The notes under the pieces: generated by a model
Database searches by the model: none
Seen by the model: the letters and a program-made list of their open reading frames with translations, nothing else
What the model was told of the DNA's origin: nothing
In this document: positions 25,299 to 34,441 of the stretch, one piece after another
Position numbering within the stretch: position 1 is the first letter of the stretch
Layout of the letters: each line of letters begins with the position of its first letter
Assembly: GCA_017547085.1 (NCBI GenBank)
Contig: JAFYQM010000046.1
Coordinates: 1 to 60,221 of the forward strand
Origin: Oscillibacter sp.
GTDB taxonomy: Bacteria > Bacillota > Clostridia > Oscillospirales > Oscillospiraceae
Length of the DNA stretch: 60,221 nt
Reading direction: 5' to 3'
Position numbers and translations under genes: made by a program

Positions 25299-26363
25299 TT
25301 ACATATCTTCCAGCAGACGGGAAATCTCGTCCACCAGTTCCACCAGCTGCTCCATGGAGCCGATGGTAATGCGGACATAGTCCCGAATGCGGTCCGCGTC
25401 AAACCAGCGGACCAGAATACCGTTTTCCTTCAGCAGGCGGTACAGGTCCCCGCCACCAATTTGATCGCTCTTGGCAAACACAAAGTTGGCGTAGGAGGGC
25501 AGCACGGTAAAGCCCAGTGCCTCCAGTTCGCTGACCAGCCACTTGCGGTTGCCCTGAATGGCGCCGCAGCACTGCTGGAAATAGGCCTCATCCTCCACGG
25601 CGGCCGCACCGGCGATCAGAGACAAGCGGTTCACGTTATAGGGATTGAAGCTGTACTTCACCCGGTTCAGCGCGCCAATCAGTTCCGGACTGCCCAGCGC
25701 ATAGCCCACGCGTCCACCGGCCAGCTGACGGCTCTTGGACATGGTCTGCACCACCAACAGATTGTCATAGCGGTAGATCATAGGCACGCAGCTCTCCGCG
25801 CCGAAATCCACATAGGCTTCATCCACGATCACCACGCGGTCGGGATTGGCCTCCAGCAGACGCTGGATATCCATACGGGACACCGCCATGCCGGTGGGAG
25901 CGTTGGGGTTGGCGATGACGATGGTGCCGGGGAAATCCATGTAGTCATCCACATTCAGGGTGAAGTCCTCCCGCAGAGGGATGATGGTGGGCTCCAGACC
26001 AAACAGGGCCACCTGCGCCTTATAGAAGCCGTAGGTCACATCCGCATAGGCCACGCCCTTGCCCTCACCGCAGAAGGCACGGAACGCAAAGGCGAGAATT
26101 TCATCCGAGCCGTTGCCGCTGATGACATTCTCCGGCTGCAGCTCAAAGTGGCAGGCAATGGCCTCGTTCAGATGAGAGCAGGTAGGGTCGGAATACAGGT
26201 TCAGCTTCAGTCCCTCCGCGCGGGTCATGGCCTTCATCAGCTTGGGAGAGGGCGGGAACGGACTCTCGTTGGTGTTCAGCTTGATATACTGAGCGTCCGT
26301 GGGCTGCTCACCGGGGGTGTAGGGCGCAAGACGCGCCGCTTCTTTGGAAAGGAATCTGCTCAT
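25299..26363 (-). CDS. hisC: Histidinol-phosphate aminotransferase HisC
   Basis: 354 residues from ATG 26363; a TTG two codons upstream is in frame, but GGAGA is better placed for the ATG, which lies 3 bases after the hisD stop. It is a PLP fold type I enzyme: KLNTNESPFPPSP, GNGSDEILAF, IANPNAPTG, DEAYVDFG and SKSRQLAGGRVGYALG, whose lysine in SKS binds PLP. It transaminates imidazole acetol phosphate to histidinol phosphate. Confidence 0.93.
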   Translation of the reverse strand: MSRFLSKEAARLAPYTPGEQPTDAQYIKLNTNESPFPPSPKLMKAMTRAEGLKLNLYSDPTCSHLNEAIACHFELQPENVISGNGSDEILAFAFRAFCGEGKGVAYADVTYGFYKAQVALFGLEPTIIPLREDFTLNVDDYMDFPGTIVIANPNAPTGMAVSRMDIQRLLEANPDRVVIVDEAYVDFGAESCVPMIYRYDNLLVVQTMSKSRQLAGGRVGYALGSPELIGALNRVKYSFNPYNVNRLSLIAGAAAVEDEAYFQQCCGAIQGNRKWLVSELEALGFTVLPSYANFVFAKSDQIGGGDLYRLLKENGILVRWFDADRIRDYVRITIGSMEQLVELVDEISRLLEDM

Positions 26364-26365
26364 GG

Positions 26366-27658
26366 TCAAATCTCCTTTTCTTTCATCTCACTGCGGATGG
26401 TCACGCTCTGGGCGTGGGCGTGCAGCCCCTCCCGTTCCGCAAAATCCGCAATTCGCTCCGCCACCGGAGCCAGAGCCTCCTGCGTATAGTACAGGAAGCT
26501 GGATTTCTTCACAAAATCGTCCACACTCAGGGGACTGGAGAAACGTGCCGTACCGGAGGTAGGCAGGGTATGGTTGGGCCCTGCGAAATAGTCACCCAAC
26601 GCCTCGGGAGTGCAGCGTCCCATGAAGATACTGCCTGCGTGCTTGATCTTCGGCAGCAGGGCAAAAGGATCGTCCACACACAGTTCCAGATGCTCCGGCG
26701 CGATCAGGTTCACTGCCTCCGCCGCCTTGTCCAGATCGTCCGTCACAATGATCTTGCCATTGTCGTCGATGGACTTGCGGGCCACCTGACGGCGGGGCAG
26801 GCGAGCCAGCTGGACTTCCAGTTCCGTCTGCACCATCTCCGCCAGCTCGCGGCTGTCCGTCACCAGCACCGCAGAGGCCAGCACATCATGCTCTGCCTGA
26901 CTGAGCAGGTCGGCCGCCACCCAGCGGGGATCGGACTTGCCGTCCGCCAGCACCAGAATTTCGCTGGGGCCTGCGATCATGTCGATAGCCACCCGTCCGA
27001 ACACCTTCCGTTTGGCAGTCGCCACGAAGATGCCGCCGGGGCCGACGATCTTATCCACACGGGGAATGCTCTCCGTACCGTAGGCCAGCGCGGCTACCGC
27101 CTGTGCACCGCCTACCTTGAAAATCTTATCCGCACCGGCAATCTTTGCTGCCGCCAGCGCATCGGGACTGATGCTTCCATCCGCCTCCGGCGGTGTCACC
27201 AGCACGATCTCCCGCACACCGGCGATCTTCGCCGGAATCACATTCATCAAAATGGTGGAGGGAAACGCCACCGGACTGCGGGGCACGCAGATACCCACTT
27301 TTTCAATGGGCGTGTAGCGCTGGCCCATGACGATGCCGTCCCCGCCTTCCAAACGGAAGTCCTGATGGACCTGCCGTTCATGGAAACGCCGGATGTTGGC
27401 CGCCGCCATGTTCAGCGTGGTAATAAAGTCCGCATCCACGCGCTGCCATGCCGCCTCGATCTCCGCTTCGCTGACACGCAGACACTCCAGCCGCACACCG
27501 TCAAACCGTTCGGTGTAGTCCAGTAGAGCCGCATCACCCCGCGTTTTTACTTCCGCAATCACGGCGTCTACCGCCGCGCTGACGTCCTCTTCCGCCTGAA
27601 TGTCCCGGTTCAGAATCTCCTCCGGCGAAAGCTGATCAAAATCATAAATACGAATCAC
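26366..27658 (-). CDS. hisD: Histidinol dehydrogenase HisD
   Basis: 430 residues with a GTG start overlapping the hisZG stop as GTGA. Conserved blocks are PRSPVAFPSTILMNVIPA, GGAQAVAALAYGTESIPRVDKIVGPGG, IDMIAGPSEILVLAD, LLSQAEHD (zinc ligands), APEHLELCVDD and GPNHTLPTSGTARF (catalytic Glu-His region). It oxidises histidinol to histidine with two NAD, the last two steps. Confidence 0.95.
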   Translation of the reverse strand: MIRIYDFDQLSPEEILNRDIQAEEDVSAAVDAVIAEVKTRGDAALLDYTERFDGVRLECLRVSEAEIEAAWQRVDADFITTLNMAAANIRRFHERQVHQDFRLEGGDGIVMGQRYTPIEKVGICVPRSPVAFPSTILMNVIPAKIAGVREIVLVTPPEADGSISPDALAAAKIAGADKIFKVGGAQAVAALAYGTESIPRVDKIVGPGGIFVATAKRKVFGRVAIDMIAGPSEILVLADGKSDPRWVAADLLSQAEHDVLASAVLVTDSRELAEMVQTELEVQLARLPRRQVARKSIDDNGKIIVTDDLDKAAEAVNLIAPEHLELCVDDPFALLPKIKHAGSIFMGRCTPEALGDYFAGPNHTLPTSGTARFSSPLSVDDFVKKSSFLYYTQEALAPVAERIADFAEREGLHAHAQSVTIRSEMKEKEI

Positions 27659-29229
27659 TGCTTGGTCACCTCGCTCAGTTTATGGAGCAGCGTGTCGATC
27701 TCCTGCCGCTTGAACTGGTAGCTGCCGCGGTTGGCAATAAACCGTGCAGAGATGGGCATGAACTCCGTCAGCACCGCCAGTTCATTTTCCTTCAGCGTGG
27801 TGCCGGTCTCTACGATGTCCACGATCACGTCGGACAGTCCCAGAATAGGCGCCAGCTCGATGGAACCGTTCAGCTTGATGATATCGATATCCCGTCCCTG
27901 TGCGGCGTAATAGGCCTTTGCAATGTTGACAAACTTGGTGGCCACCCGCAGGGTGCGTCCCGGATCGTCCACAAAGTCCTTGTGTCCCGCCACGCACATA
28001 CGGCACTTGCCAAGGCCGGTGTCCATCAGTTCGTAGACATCCGCGCCGGACTCGGCCAGAATGTCCTTGCCCACGATGCCGATGTCCGCGGCGCCGTGTT
28101 CCACATAGATGGCTACATCGCTGGGCTTGACGAGGAAGTAGCGGATACCGGCCTCCGGATTTTCCACCACCAGCTTGCGGGTCTCGTTGTAGTTTTCGGG
28201 GCAGCCATAGCCCACACCGGCCAGCAGGTTGTAAACCTTGTCACCGAGGCGGCCCTTGGGCAGCGCCACATTCAGCATGACCTTGCCGTTTTCCGCCGCT
28301 TCTCCGGCAGGACGGGCCAGCTCATCTAAGTACAGGGCAAAACCGATAGCGCGGGCTCCCTTGCGGAACTGCTCCGCCAGCGGGTCATACCGTCCGCCCT
28401 TGAGTACCGCGCGGGGCAGACCGTCCAGATAGCCCTGCATCACAAGGCCGTTGTAATATTCCATATTGCCCACAAGGGACAGGTCAATTCGCAGCTTTGC
28501 CGTGCCGCCCTGTTCCGTCAAGCGGCTGCACAGTCCACGCAGCTCCTCCAGCGCCGCACCCATGGGGGCGTTGAGGGCCAGCGGCTCCGCCTCGGCCAAA
28601 ACCGCCTCCCAGCCGCCGCTGAGGGTGTTCAGTTTCCGCAGCGCATCTGTTCCCTGTCGGGACAGGCCCGCTTCGGCCGCGCACTTTTGCAGTTCGTGAG
28701 CATTGCGGTCGCGGATACAGTTCAGCAGACGGGGCCGGATGCTCTCCGGTGCACCGACAGCGTCCAGCAGTCCGGTGACAAAACCCATATGGCTCAGTTC
28801 CAGCACATAGTCCCGCTCCGTCACAGCAAGACTCTGCAGGGCCAGCGCCACGGTCTGGGCCGTGACCTCGTCATCCACCGCGCCGATGCACTCCAAACCC
28901 ATCTGGCTGATCTCGCGGAAGGTATGGCTCTCCTGACTGGGACGGTACACATTTTCAGAATAGTAGAACCGTCCGCAGCCGCCCTGTTCCACCTGTGCAT
29001 TCTTCGCAATAGACAGCGTCACATCCGGCTTCAGTGCCAACAAACGGCCGTCCAGATCGGTAAAGGTGATGACCTGCTCGGAGGACAGGAACCGCCGGTT
29101 CTCCTGATACAGTCCGTACTCCTCAAACCGGCCCATATGGTACTGGCGGAAGCCCGCCTTTTCATAGATCATCCGCAGCTGCAGCGAAAAACGCTCCTGC
29201 GGCTTCAAAACATTCAGATCCAGTTCCAT
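27655..29229 (-). CDS. hisG: HisZ-HisG fusion: ATP phosphoribosyltransferase regulatory plus catalytic domains
   Basis: 524 residues that join two normally separate proteins. Residues 1 to about 305 are HisZ, a class II tRNA-synthetase-like regulatory chain (TDLDGRLLALKPDVTLSIAK, CGRFYYSENVYR, LKGGRYDPLAEQF, AIGFALYLDEL). A short linker (about 305-315) leads to a short-form HisG catalytic domain (VMLNVALPKGRLGDKVYNLL, GIVGKDILAE, PRPP loop DIVETGTTLKEN at 471-482). Together they start the histidine pathway by joining ATP and PRPP, with feedback sensing by HisZ. No stop or frameshift lies between the parts. GGGAGG precedes the ATG. First gene of the operon. Confidence 0.9.
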   Translation of the reverse strand: MELDLNVLKPQERFSLQLRMIYEKAGFRQYHMGRFEEYGLYQENRRFLSSEQVITFTDLDGRLLALKPDVTLSIAKNAQVEQGGCGRFYYSENVYRPSQESHTFREISQMGLECIGAVDDEVTAQTVALALQSLAVTERDYVLELSHMGFVTGLLDAVGAPESIRPRLLNCIRDRNAHELQKCAAEAGLSRQGTDALRKLNTLSGGWEAVLAEAEPLALNAPMGAALEELRGLCSRLTEQGGTAKLRIDLSLVGNMEYYNGLVMQGYLDGLPRAVLKGGRYDPLAEQFRKGARAIGFALYLDELARPAGEAAENGKVMLNVALPKGRLGDKVYNLLAGVGYGCPENYNETRKLVVENPEAGIRYFLVKPSDVAIYVEHGAADIGIVGKDILAESGADVYELMDTGLGKCRMCVAGHKDFVDDPGRTLRVATKFVNIAKAYYAAQGRDIDIIKLNGSIELAPILGLSDVIVDIVETGTTLKENELAVLTEFMPISARFIANRGSYQFKRQEIDTLLHKLSEVTKQ

Positions 29230-29279
29230 GGAAAAACCTCCCTGCGGGCATGCTTTACTCCAATTATTTCATGGAGTTC

Positions 29280-29308
29280 ATTCTACTTCATTGTATTACC
29301 AAAGTAAA
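29280..29308 (-). promoter_or_regulatory. his operon promoter
   Basis: On the minus strand, -35 TTTACT (29303-29308) and -10 TAGAAT (29280-29285) are exactly 17 bp apart, giving a start near 29273 and a leader of about 45 bases. The leader is too short for a T-box or peptide attenuator. Confidence 0.65.
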
Positions 29309-29364
29309 GTGCTAATTCGGTAGCAAACGAAATTCTGCTATTTGCACAAACTCCCCTGAAACAA

Positions 29365-29408
29365 AAAAAAGTGATACAGGGAAATTTTACACCCTGTATC
29401 ACTTTTTT
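29365..29408. terminator. Bidirectional-looking terminator between the MerR-RDD gene and the his promoter
   Basis: GTGATACAGGG pairs with CCCTGTATCAC around a ten-base loop, flanked by A and T runs on both sides. It ends the minus-strand MerR-RDD transcript and insulates the his promoter. Confidence 0.9.
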
Positions 29409-29416
29409 GCAATCTG

Positions 29417-30877
29417 TTATTCCACGCCGTCAGCTGATTCGATGGTAAACCGGAAGGCCAGATGGTTTTCCCCACTTTCTTCCGTGGGCAGCGCCATGTT
29501 AAGGTCATCGTTGTAGAAAAAACCGTCCAGTTCGATCTCCCACCGGATCACCACGCCGGATTCCCGGATCTCAAAATTCTCGCTCCAATCCTGATCTTCC
29601 AGACGTTCCACCAGTCTCTTCCGGCTAAACGACCAGAACGGCGCATCCTCCTGCGCCCAGACATAGGCGGGGATCAGTTCCACCGCCTGCAGAACGGGCA
29701 GTTCCACCCAGTCAAAGCAGTTGTCCCGCGCTCCCTCCATGATGATGGCCCTCACTTGTCCGTCTTCCACGGTGTAGGTAAGGTCCCGGCTCCCCGACCA
29801 GTCGTCCCAGCCCAGCAGATCGTCGATATAGATCACTGTGGAATTGGGGTTTTCGGGGACGGTCTGCCACGCGCCGTTTTCATCCAGATATTTGCGGCTG
29901 TTGAGGTTCAGGTATTTGTTCTGCCGGTTGTAGTTCTCCGCAAACTCCGCCACCGTCAGCTCGCCGCGGTTTGGCGGCAGTTGTGCAAAGCTGTTCACAG
30001 CCTCCGCCGCAAAAAAAGCCGCCACACCCACAGCCGCAAGCGCTGTAAGATACTTCCAGTCCAGCGGCTTTGCGGTGTATGCCACCTCCGCGTCCCACGG
30101 TTGCGGCTCCTCGTTCTGTCCCCGTTTCAAGCTGCGGTACATCTGGATCCACGACCAGATGGGAATGTAAAAGCCCATGCCTTCCCACAGCATCATAAAA
30201 TGACGGCTGTATGCTTCGCTCATGGTCAGTTTACCACCAGCAGGGTTCCCCAGCCGCATGCCCAGCAGCGCCTTACCGGGTGTCGTGCCCGTCCACGCGA
30301 TCAGGGCTGGTTCCAGCGCCAGCGCCAGCAGCACCATCAGAATAGTATCTGCAATGTTCGGCACGTTGGCAGGATTGACCCCAAACAGGCCAAACACCAC
30401 AACCAGCAGCAGTGACCACAAAAGTTCATCGAACGTGCGGGCGAAGAAGCGCCGCCACGGGCAGTTTGCCACCGGCAGAGCGTCCTTTTCCGGCAGAGCG
30501 GGCGCTGCATCGCCCTCATCCAGTTCCCGCAGGTATGTTTCCGCATTCAGTGTCGCAAAGGTCTCGCCGGAATCCCGCAGCGCACCGCAGACCCGTTCCA
30601 CCCGTTCCAGCGTGTCCTGTTCCTGCCGCACCTCATGCAGCCGCCGTTCCAGCACACTGTCCAGTGCGGCGGTTCCCGCGGCAAGTTCTTTCAGTTCCTC
30701 GATACTGACGCCCAGCCGCCGCAGCAGCTTGATCTTCTCCAGCACCGCCAGATCGTCTTCACTATAATCACGGTATCCGTTTTTCTCCCGGGCAGGCTGA
30801 AGCAGTCCCTCCGCCTCGTAATAGCGGATGTTAGCCTTTGCCACACCGGAGCGGCTTTCGATCTCCTTACTTGTCAT
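29417..30877 (-). CDS. MerR-family regulator fused to an RDD membrane domain
   Basis: 486 residues from ATG 30877 (GGAGG at 30886-30890). Residues 1-70 are a MerR winged helix (SGVAKANIRYYEAEGLL, GYRDYSEDDLAVLEKI) and 70-100 the dimer coil. Residues 140-255 are an RDD domain: WRRFFARTFDELLWSLLLVV, a second hydrophobic span near 178-195, and TTPGKALLGMRL. A third span is near 276-295, and an outer domain of about 190 residues follows. The design suggests a membrane-bound transcription factor that senses an envelope or extracellular signal. Its promoter carries a MerR-type operator. Ligand unknown. Confidence 0.82.
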   Translation of the reverse strand: MTSKEIESRSGVAKANIRYYEAEGLLQPAREKNGYRDYSEDDLAVLEKIKLLRRLGVSIEELKELAAGTAALDSVLERRLHEVRQEQDTLERVERVCGALRDSGETFATLNAETYLRELDEGDAAPALPEKDALPVANCPWRRFFARTFDELLWSLLLVVVFGLFGVNPANVPNIADTILMVLLALALEPALIAWTGTTPGKALLGMRLGNPAGGKLTMSEAYSRHFMMLWEGMGFYIPIWSWIQMYRSLKRGQNEEPQPWDAEVAYTAKPLDWKYLTALAAVGVAAFFAAEAVNSFAQLPPNRGELTVAEFAENYNRQNKYLNLNSRKYLDENGAWQTVPENPNSTVIYIDDLLGWDDWSGSRDLTYTVEDGQVRAIIMEGARDNCFDWVELPVLQAVELIPAYVWAQEDAPFWSFSRKRLVERLEDQDWSENFEIRESGVVIRWEIELDGFFYNDDLNMALPTEESGENHLAFRFTIESADGVE

Positions 30878-30899
30878 GCACACCGCCTCCTTTGCCCTT

Positions 30900-30930
30900 A
30901 CCGTACACCCTCAAGTAACTTGAAGGTCAA
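30900..30930 (-). promoter_or_regulatory. MerR-type promoter with 19-bp spacer and dyad
   Basis: On the minus strand, -35 TTGACC (30925-30930) and -10 TACGGT (30900-30905) are separated by 19 bp, too long for ordinary sigma-70 promoters but normal for MerR-activated ones. The spacer holds the dyad CTTCAAG-TTA-CTTGAGG, like the SoxR/MerR operator class. It drives the regulator gene itself. Confidence 0.75.
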
Positions 30931-30946
30931 GCGTTTTCTTGCAGAA

Positions 30947-31999
30947 TCACTCCGTTTTCATGGTCACGAGCCGCCGCACAGGGTCCAGCTGCCCGCTCTC
31001 CGCGCTGACGAAACGCTCCGCGCCCAGCAGCGGCATCATGTCGCGGTTCTCCTCTGCCATGCGTGCCAGCGCCCGTTCCACTGCGATGGCCAGCCGCCCG
31101 TCCGCAAAAACTTCCGACTCTGCCGCAGCAGCGGCCGTGGTGCAAAGCCGTTCCGTGATATCCAGCACGGGAACTTCGTCCCAGATACGCTCTGTCCGGC
31201 CGAATCCGTCGGTGGTTGTGCCGTCCTCCGCAACCGCTTCAAGGTTCCACAACCCCGCCATATCCGCGCGGATGTCGTCCGGCAGCACCAATGCGTCCAC
31301 CTCTCCCACGGCCGCCGCGCGGAACAAGGCCTCATAGCTTCCATAGCGTTTCACATCCGGCAGCGTTTCCATCCGCTCGCCCTCGTATTCGTCCCAGAGC
31401 CACAGGTCAAAGGCGTCACAACGCAGTTCGTCCTCCGCCACGATGCCCCAGCGGGCATGGCTCACTTCCATCCACGAAAGAGGCTTTCCCGTACCGGCAC
31501 GCTGCGCCAACTGCCCACCATACTCTGTGGGTGCGGCGCAAATCAGCGCCTGCTGGCCCGGCTTCAGCATACCGTTGTCCGCTTCATAGGCATCCACACA
31601 AAGCAGCTGCGTTTCTCCGCCGTACAGCACAAACACCTCCACCGGCAAAAATGCCAGATCAATGTTGCCTTTCGCCAGCGTTTCCGCCGTGGCGGCGTGG
31701 GACGCGCCCACCGTCACCTTGACTTTCCCGATCTCCAGATCGCCTTCCTCTTCCAGATATTGCTCCAGAAGGGCAGGCAGTTCCTTCACAGCGGTGGTCA
31801 GCTGGGTGGTGGTCAAACTGCCGCGGGAGATCTCCACTGCCAGTTCTCCGATCTCCCCGGTTTCTTCCGGCACGATCTCCTCCACCGGCGGGGGCGTCGG
31901 CTCCTCCGGCGGCACAACTTTTTCCGGTTCCTGTTTCCGGCATCCCGCCAGCACCAGCAACAAAACCAGTACCAGCAGCAATAACCCTTTTTTCTTCAT
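30947..31999 (-). CDS. PhnD-like substrate-binding lipoprotein without transporter genes
   Basis: 350 residues from ATG 31999. The leader ends in LVLAGC-R (lipobox), then a proline-rich linker PPEEPTPPPVEEIVPEE. The body fits phosphate/phosphonate (PhnD) type binding proteins: KELPALLEQYLEEEG, VTVGASHAATAETLAKGNIDLAFLP and later GEVDALVLPDD. No permease or ATPase lies next to it, so it either serves a transporter encoded elsewhere or acts as a sensor. It sits between mtnA and the MerR-RDD gene on the same strand, which makes it a candidate sensory partner. Ligand unknown. Confidence 0.72.
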   Translation of the reverse strand: MKKKGLLLLVLVLLLVLAGCRKQEPEKVVPPEEPTPPPVEEIVPEETGEIGELAVEISRGSLTTTQLTTAVKELPALLEQYLEEEGDLEIGKVKVTVGASHAATAETLAKGNIDLAFLPVEVFVLYGGETQLLCVDAYEADNGMLKPGQQALICAAPTEYGGQLAQRAGTGKPLSWMEVSHARWGIVAEDELRCDAFDLWLWDEYEGERMETLPDVKRYGSYEALFRAAAVGEVDALVLPDDIRADMAGLWNLEAVAEDGTTTDGFGRTERIWDEVPVLDITERLCTTAAAAAESEVFADGRLAIAVERALARMAEENRDMMPLLGAERFVSAESGQLDPVRRLVTMKTE

Positions 32000-32049
32000 A
32001 AGCAGCTCCTTTGAACCTCGCCCTTTCTGCGTGATTCCGTTCGGATTCC

Positions 32050-33123
32050 TCAATTCTTCTCAAACAGCGCCGCGAGGCTTTCCGTATAGGGCGCGCGGCA
32101 GATGCCCTTTTCCGTAATGATGCCTGCAATCAGTTCGTGATCCGTCACATCAAAGGCCGGATTGTAGCACTTGACTTCGGGCAGCGCCATGGGCTTTTCA
32201 TACCACATGGTGCGGATCTCATCTCCGTCGCGCTCCTCAATGGGAATGTGGGCACCGTCAGGACAGTTCATATCGATGGTGGAGGTAGGCCCCAGCACAT
32301 AGAAGGGGATGCCATAGTGCTTCGCCAGAATCGCCACGCCGGAGGTGCCGATCTTGTTGGCGGTATCGCCGTTGGCCGCCACCCGGTCGCAGCCCACAAA
32401 GCAGGCCTGCACCCAGCCGTTTTTCATCACGATGGAAGCCATGTTGTCGCAGATCAGCGTCACATCCACGCCTGCGCGCTGCAGCTCATAGCTGGTCAGC
32501 CGCGCCCCCTGCAGCAAGGGACGGGTCTCGTCAGAAAATACGCGGAAGTGCATGCCACGTTCCGTGCCCAGCAGGATGGGGCCCAGCGCTGTGCCGTAAC
32601 GGGAGGTGGCCAGCGGTCCGGCGTTGCAGTGGGTCAGGATACCGTCGCCATCCTTCAAAAGCGACAGTCCGTATTCCGAAATAGCGGTGCATTTTGCAAT
32701 GTCATCTGCGTGGATGTCTGCTGCCTTTGCATACAGCACCTCCAGCAGTTCCTCCCGCGGCAATTCCAACTGCCGTTTCGCCTCCGCCAGCATCTCCTTC
32801 AGCGCCCAGCTGAGATTCACCGCCGTAGGACGGGAACTGTTCAGATAGTCCGCAGCCTTACACAGGGATGCATAAAACTCCTCCGCCGTACCATGGGGGA
32901 TCTGCCGCGCCAGCGCATATAAAGAATACGCTGCGCAAATACCGATGGCAGGCGCACCCCGCACCTGCAGCAGCTTGATAGCCTGATACATCTCCTCTGC
33001 TGTTTCCAGCCGCAAAAATACTTCCTCGCCCGGCAGCCGCGTCTGGTCGATGATATACAGTGCCTCCTCCACCTTGTCGTAGTGGATGTTCTGCACATGG
33101 GTCACCTGTTGCATATCGCTCAT
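32050..33123 (-). CDS. mtnA: S-methyl-5-thioribose-1-phosphate isomerase (MtnA family)
   Basis: 357 residues, eIF2B-related fold. RGAPAIG (55-61), NLSWAL (103-108), catalytic Cys166 in [15 protein letters not shown] and Asp246 in [17 protein letters not shown] are the MtnA signatures. The enzyme opens aldose-1-phosphates such as methylthioribose-1-P, and also 5-deoxyribose-1-P, to ribulose-1-phosphates. Ten bases upstream is a class II aldolase, the pairing known for the DHAP shunt, which splits the product to dihydroxyacetone phosphate and an aldehyde. No other MTA cycle gene (mtnBCDE) is visible. Confidence 0.9.
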   Translation of the reverse strand: MSDMQQVTHVQNIHYDKVEEALYIIDQTRLPGEEVFLRLETAEEMYQAIKLLQVRGAPAIGICAAYSLYALARQIPHGTAEEFYASLCKAADYLNSSRPTAVNLSWALKEMLAEAKRQLELPREELLEVLYAKAADIHADDIAKCTAISEYGLSLLKDGDGILTHCNAGPLATSRYGTALGPILLGTERGMHFRVFSDETRPLLQGARLTSYELQRAGVDVTLICDNMASIVMKNGWVQACFVGCDRVAANGDTANKIGTSGVAILAKHYGIPFYVLGPTSTIDMNCPDGAHIPIEERDGDEIRTMWYEKPMALPEVKCYNPAFDVTDHELIAGIITEKGICRAPYTESLAALFEKN

Positions 33124-33133
33124 AGCGTTGTCC

Positions 33134-33790
33134 TCACTTCGTTTCTTTCAGCGTCCGATACATGCCCCGCAGGTCTTTCAGCCGCTGCACCTCCACATCT
33201 GTCAACGGCACAGCGCCGCCCAGCGTGCGGGCATTCATCACGATTTTCGCCGTGTGTTCCACGGTTTCCAGCCGGTCGAAGGCCTCCCAGAGATCGCCGC
33301 CCCACGCAAGGGAACCGTGGTTTGCCAGCAGCAGGGCATTGTGGCCCGCCAAATACGGCCGCACGCTCTCCGGCACCTCTTCTGTGGACAGCATGGCAAA
33401 GGCCGGTGTGCAGGGCACTGCGCCCAGACCTAACACCATTTCCGCGAGATACGGCTCCTCCAGTCCCTGCCGGCAGACGGCAAAGGCCGTGGAAACAGGC
33501 GGATGGGCGTGAACGACCGCGTTCACATCCGTCCGCATCCGGTAAACCTCCAGATGCAGTTTCCCCTCGGAGGAAGGGTGGCGCGTTCCTTCCAGAACCC
33601 GTCCCTCCAAATCGGTCACCACCAGCATGTCGGGCGTCATCCGTCCCTTACTGACACCGGAAGGGGTCATCAGCAGCCGGCCTTCTCCGACGCGCAGGGA
33701 GATGTTGCCGTCATTGGCCGCCGCGTAGCCCCGCTCATACAGCAGCCTGCCTACCTGACAGACCAGTTCCCGTTCTGTCTGATACGTCAT
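33134..33790 (-). CDS. Class II aldolase, probable 5-deoxyribulose/methylthioribulose-1-phosphate aldolase
   Basis: 218 residues from ATG 33790; upstream in-frame methionines lack a ribosome site. The fuculose-phosphate aldolase family motifs are present: NDGNISLR (27-34), TPSGVSKG (42-49), catalytic Glu75 in [13 protein letters not shown], zinc ligands His94 and His96 in HAHPP, and His158 in NHGSLAWG. Given the neighbouring mtnA, it most likely cleaves 5-(methylthio)- or 5-deoxy-ribulose-1-phosphate to DHAP plus methylthioacetaldehyde or acetaldehyde. L-fuculose or L-rhamnulose phosphate remain alternatives, but no deoxyhexose gene is nearby. Confidence 0.82.
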   Translation of the reverse strand: MTYQTERELVCQVGRLLYERGYAAANDGNISLRVGEGRLLMTPSGVSKGRMTPDMLVVTDLEGRVLEGTRHPSSEGKLHLEVYRMRTDVNAVVHAHPPVSTAFAVCRQGLEEPYLAEMVLGLGAVPCTPAFAMLSTEEVPESVRPYLAGHNALLLANHGSLAWGGDLWEAFDRLETVEHTAKIVMNARTLGGAVPLTDVEVQRLKDLRGMYRTLKETK

Positions 33791-33794
33791 GGCA

Positions 33795-34316
33795 TCACAC
33801 CCGCACGACATAGCCTTCCTTGCGGGGCTTGGGATTGGGCGCTTCTCCTTCAGCATAACCGAGGATGCAGGTACCAACGCCCCACAGCGTCTCAGGCAAT
33901 CCCCACTTCTTCAGCAACGCCTTGCCCTCGGGCAGGTCAAAATACTCCTTGGCGCGGTTGATCCAGCAGGAGCCCACGCCTAAAGAGGCCGCTGCCAGCA
34001 TCAGGTTGCCCATCACTAAAGAACCGTCCTGCAGCCAGTTGACCTTTTCACCGTCTGCCAGCACAACCACCGCAGTGGGCGCACCGTAGAAGGGATCGGT
34101 GCCGGGACGGCCCTGAATCTCCGCATTGGCGGCGGAGAGCAGTTCCAGCGTTTCCTTGTCCTGTACCACCACCATGACGGGAGACTGCGCACCCATGCCG
34201 GTGGGCGCCCAGGTACCTGCCTCTAAAATGGCATTGAGTTCCATATCGCTGATCTGCTCAGCCTTGTATTTGCGAATGCTCCGGCGGGTCCGGATCGTCT
34301 TTAAAGTTTCGTTCAT
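33795..34316 (-). CDS. Nitroreductase-family FMN oxidoreductase
   Basis: 173 residues, the short single-domain type. IRTRRSIRKYKAEQISD is the FMN phosphate-binding start, WAPTGMGAQSPVMVVVQD and LMLAAASLGVGSCWINRAKE follow, and the C-terminus CILGYAEGEAPNPKPRKE is typical. It has AAAGGAGG upstream and ends four bases before the aldolase start, so it leads the aldolase-mtnA operon. It probably reduces a small electrophile with NAD(P)H. The specific substrate is unknown. Confidence 0.85.
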   Translation of the reverse strand: MNETLKTIRTRRSIRKYKAEQISDMELNAILEAGTWAPTGMGAQSPVMVVVQDKETLELLSAANAEIQGRPGTDPFYGAPTAVVVLADGEKVNWLQDGSLVMGNLMLAAASLGVGSCWINRAKEYFDLPEGKALLKKWGLPETLWGVGTCILGYAEGEAPNPKPRKEGYVVRV

Positions 34317-34441
34317 GTTGGTATCCTCCTTTAAAATTCTATCACACTTGTATCATACCACGATTCTTCTCCCGCGCCAAATACTATCTCTGCAATTTTC
34401 CAAAAGCTGTTTTCCAATCCTTTTGCAAAAGGCTTTACCGG

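Noticed and set aside
29230-29364. Histidine leader peptide, T-box or riboswitch ahead of the his operon
   Set aside because: The leader after the predicted promoter is only about 45 bases, with no run of His codons, no T-box sequence and no alternative hairpins.
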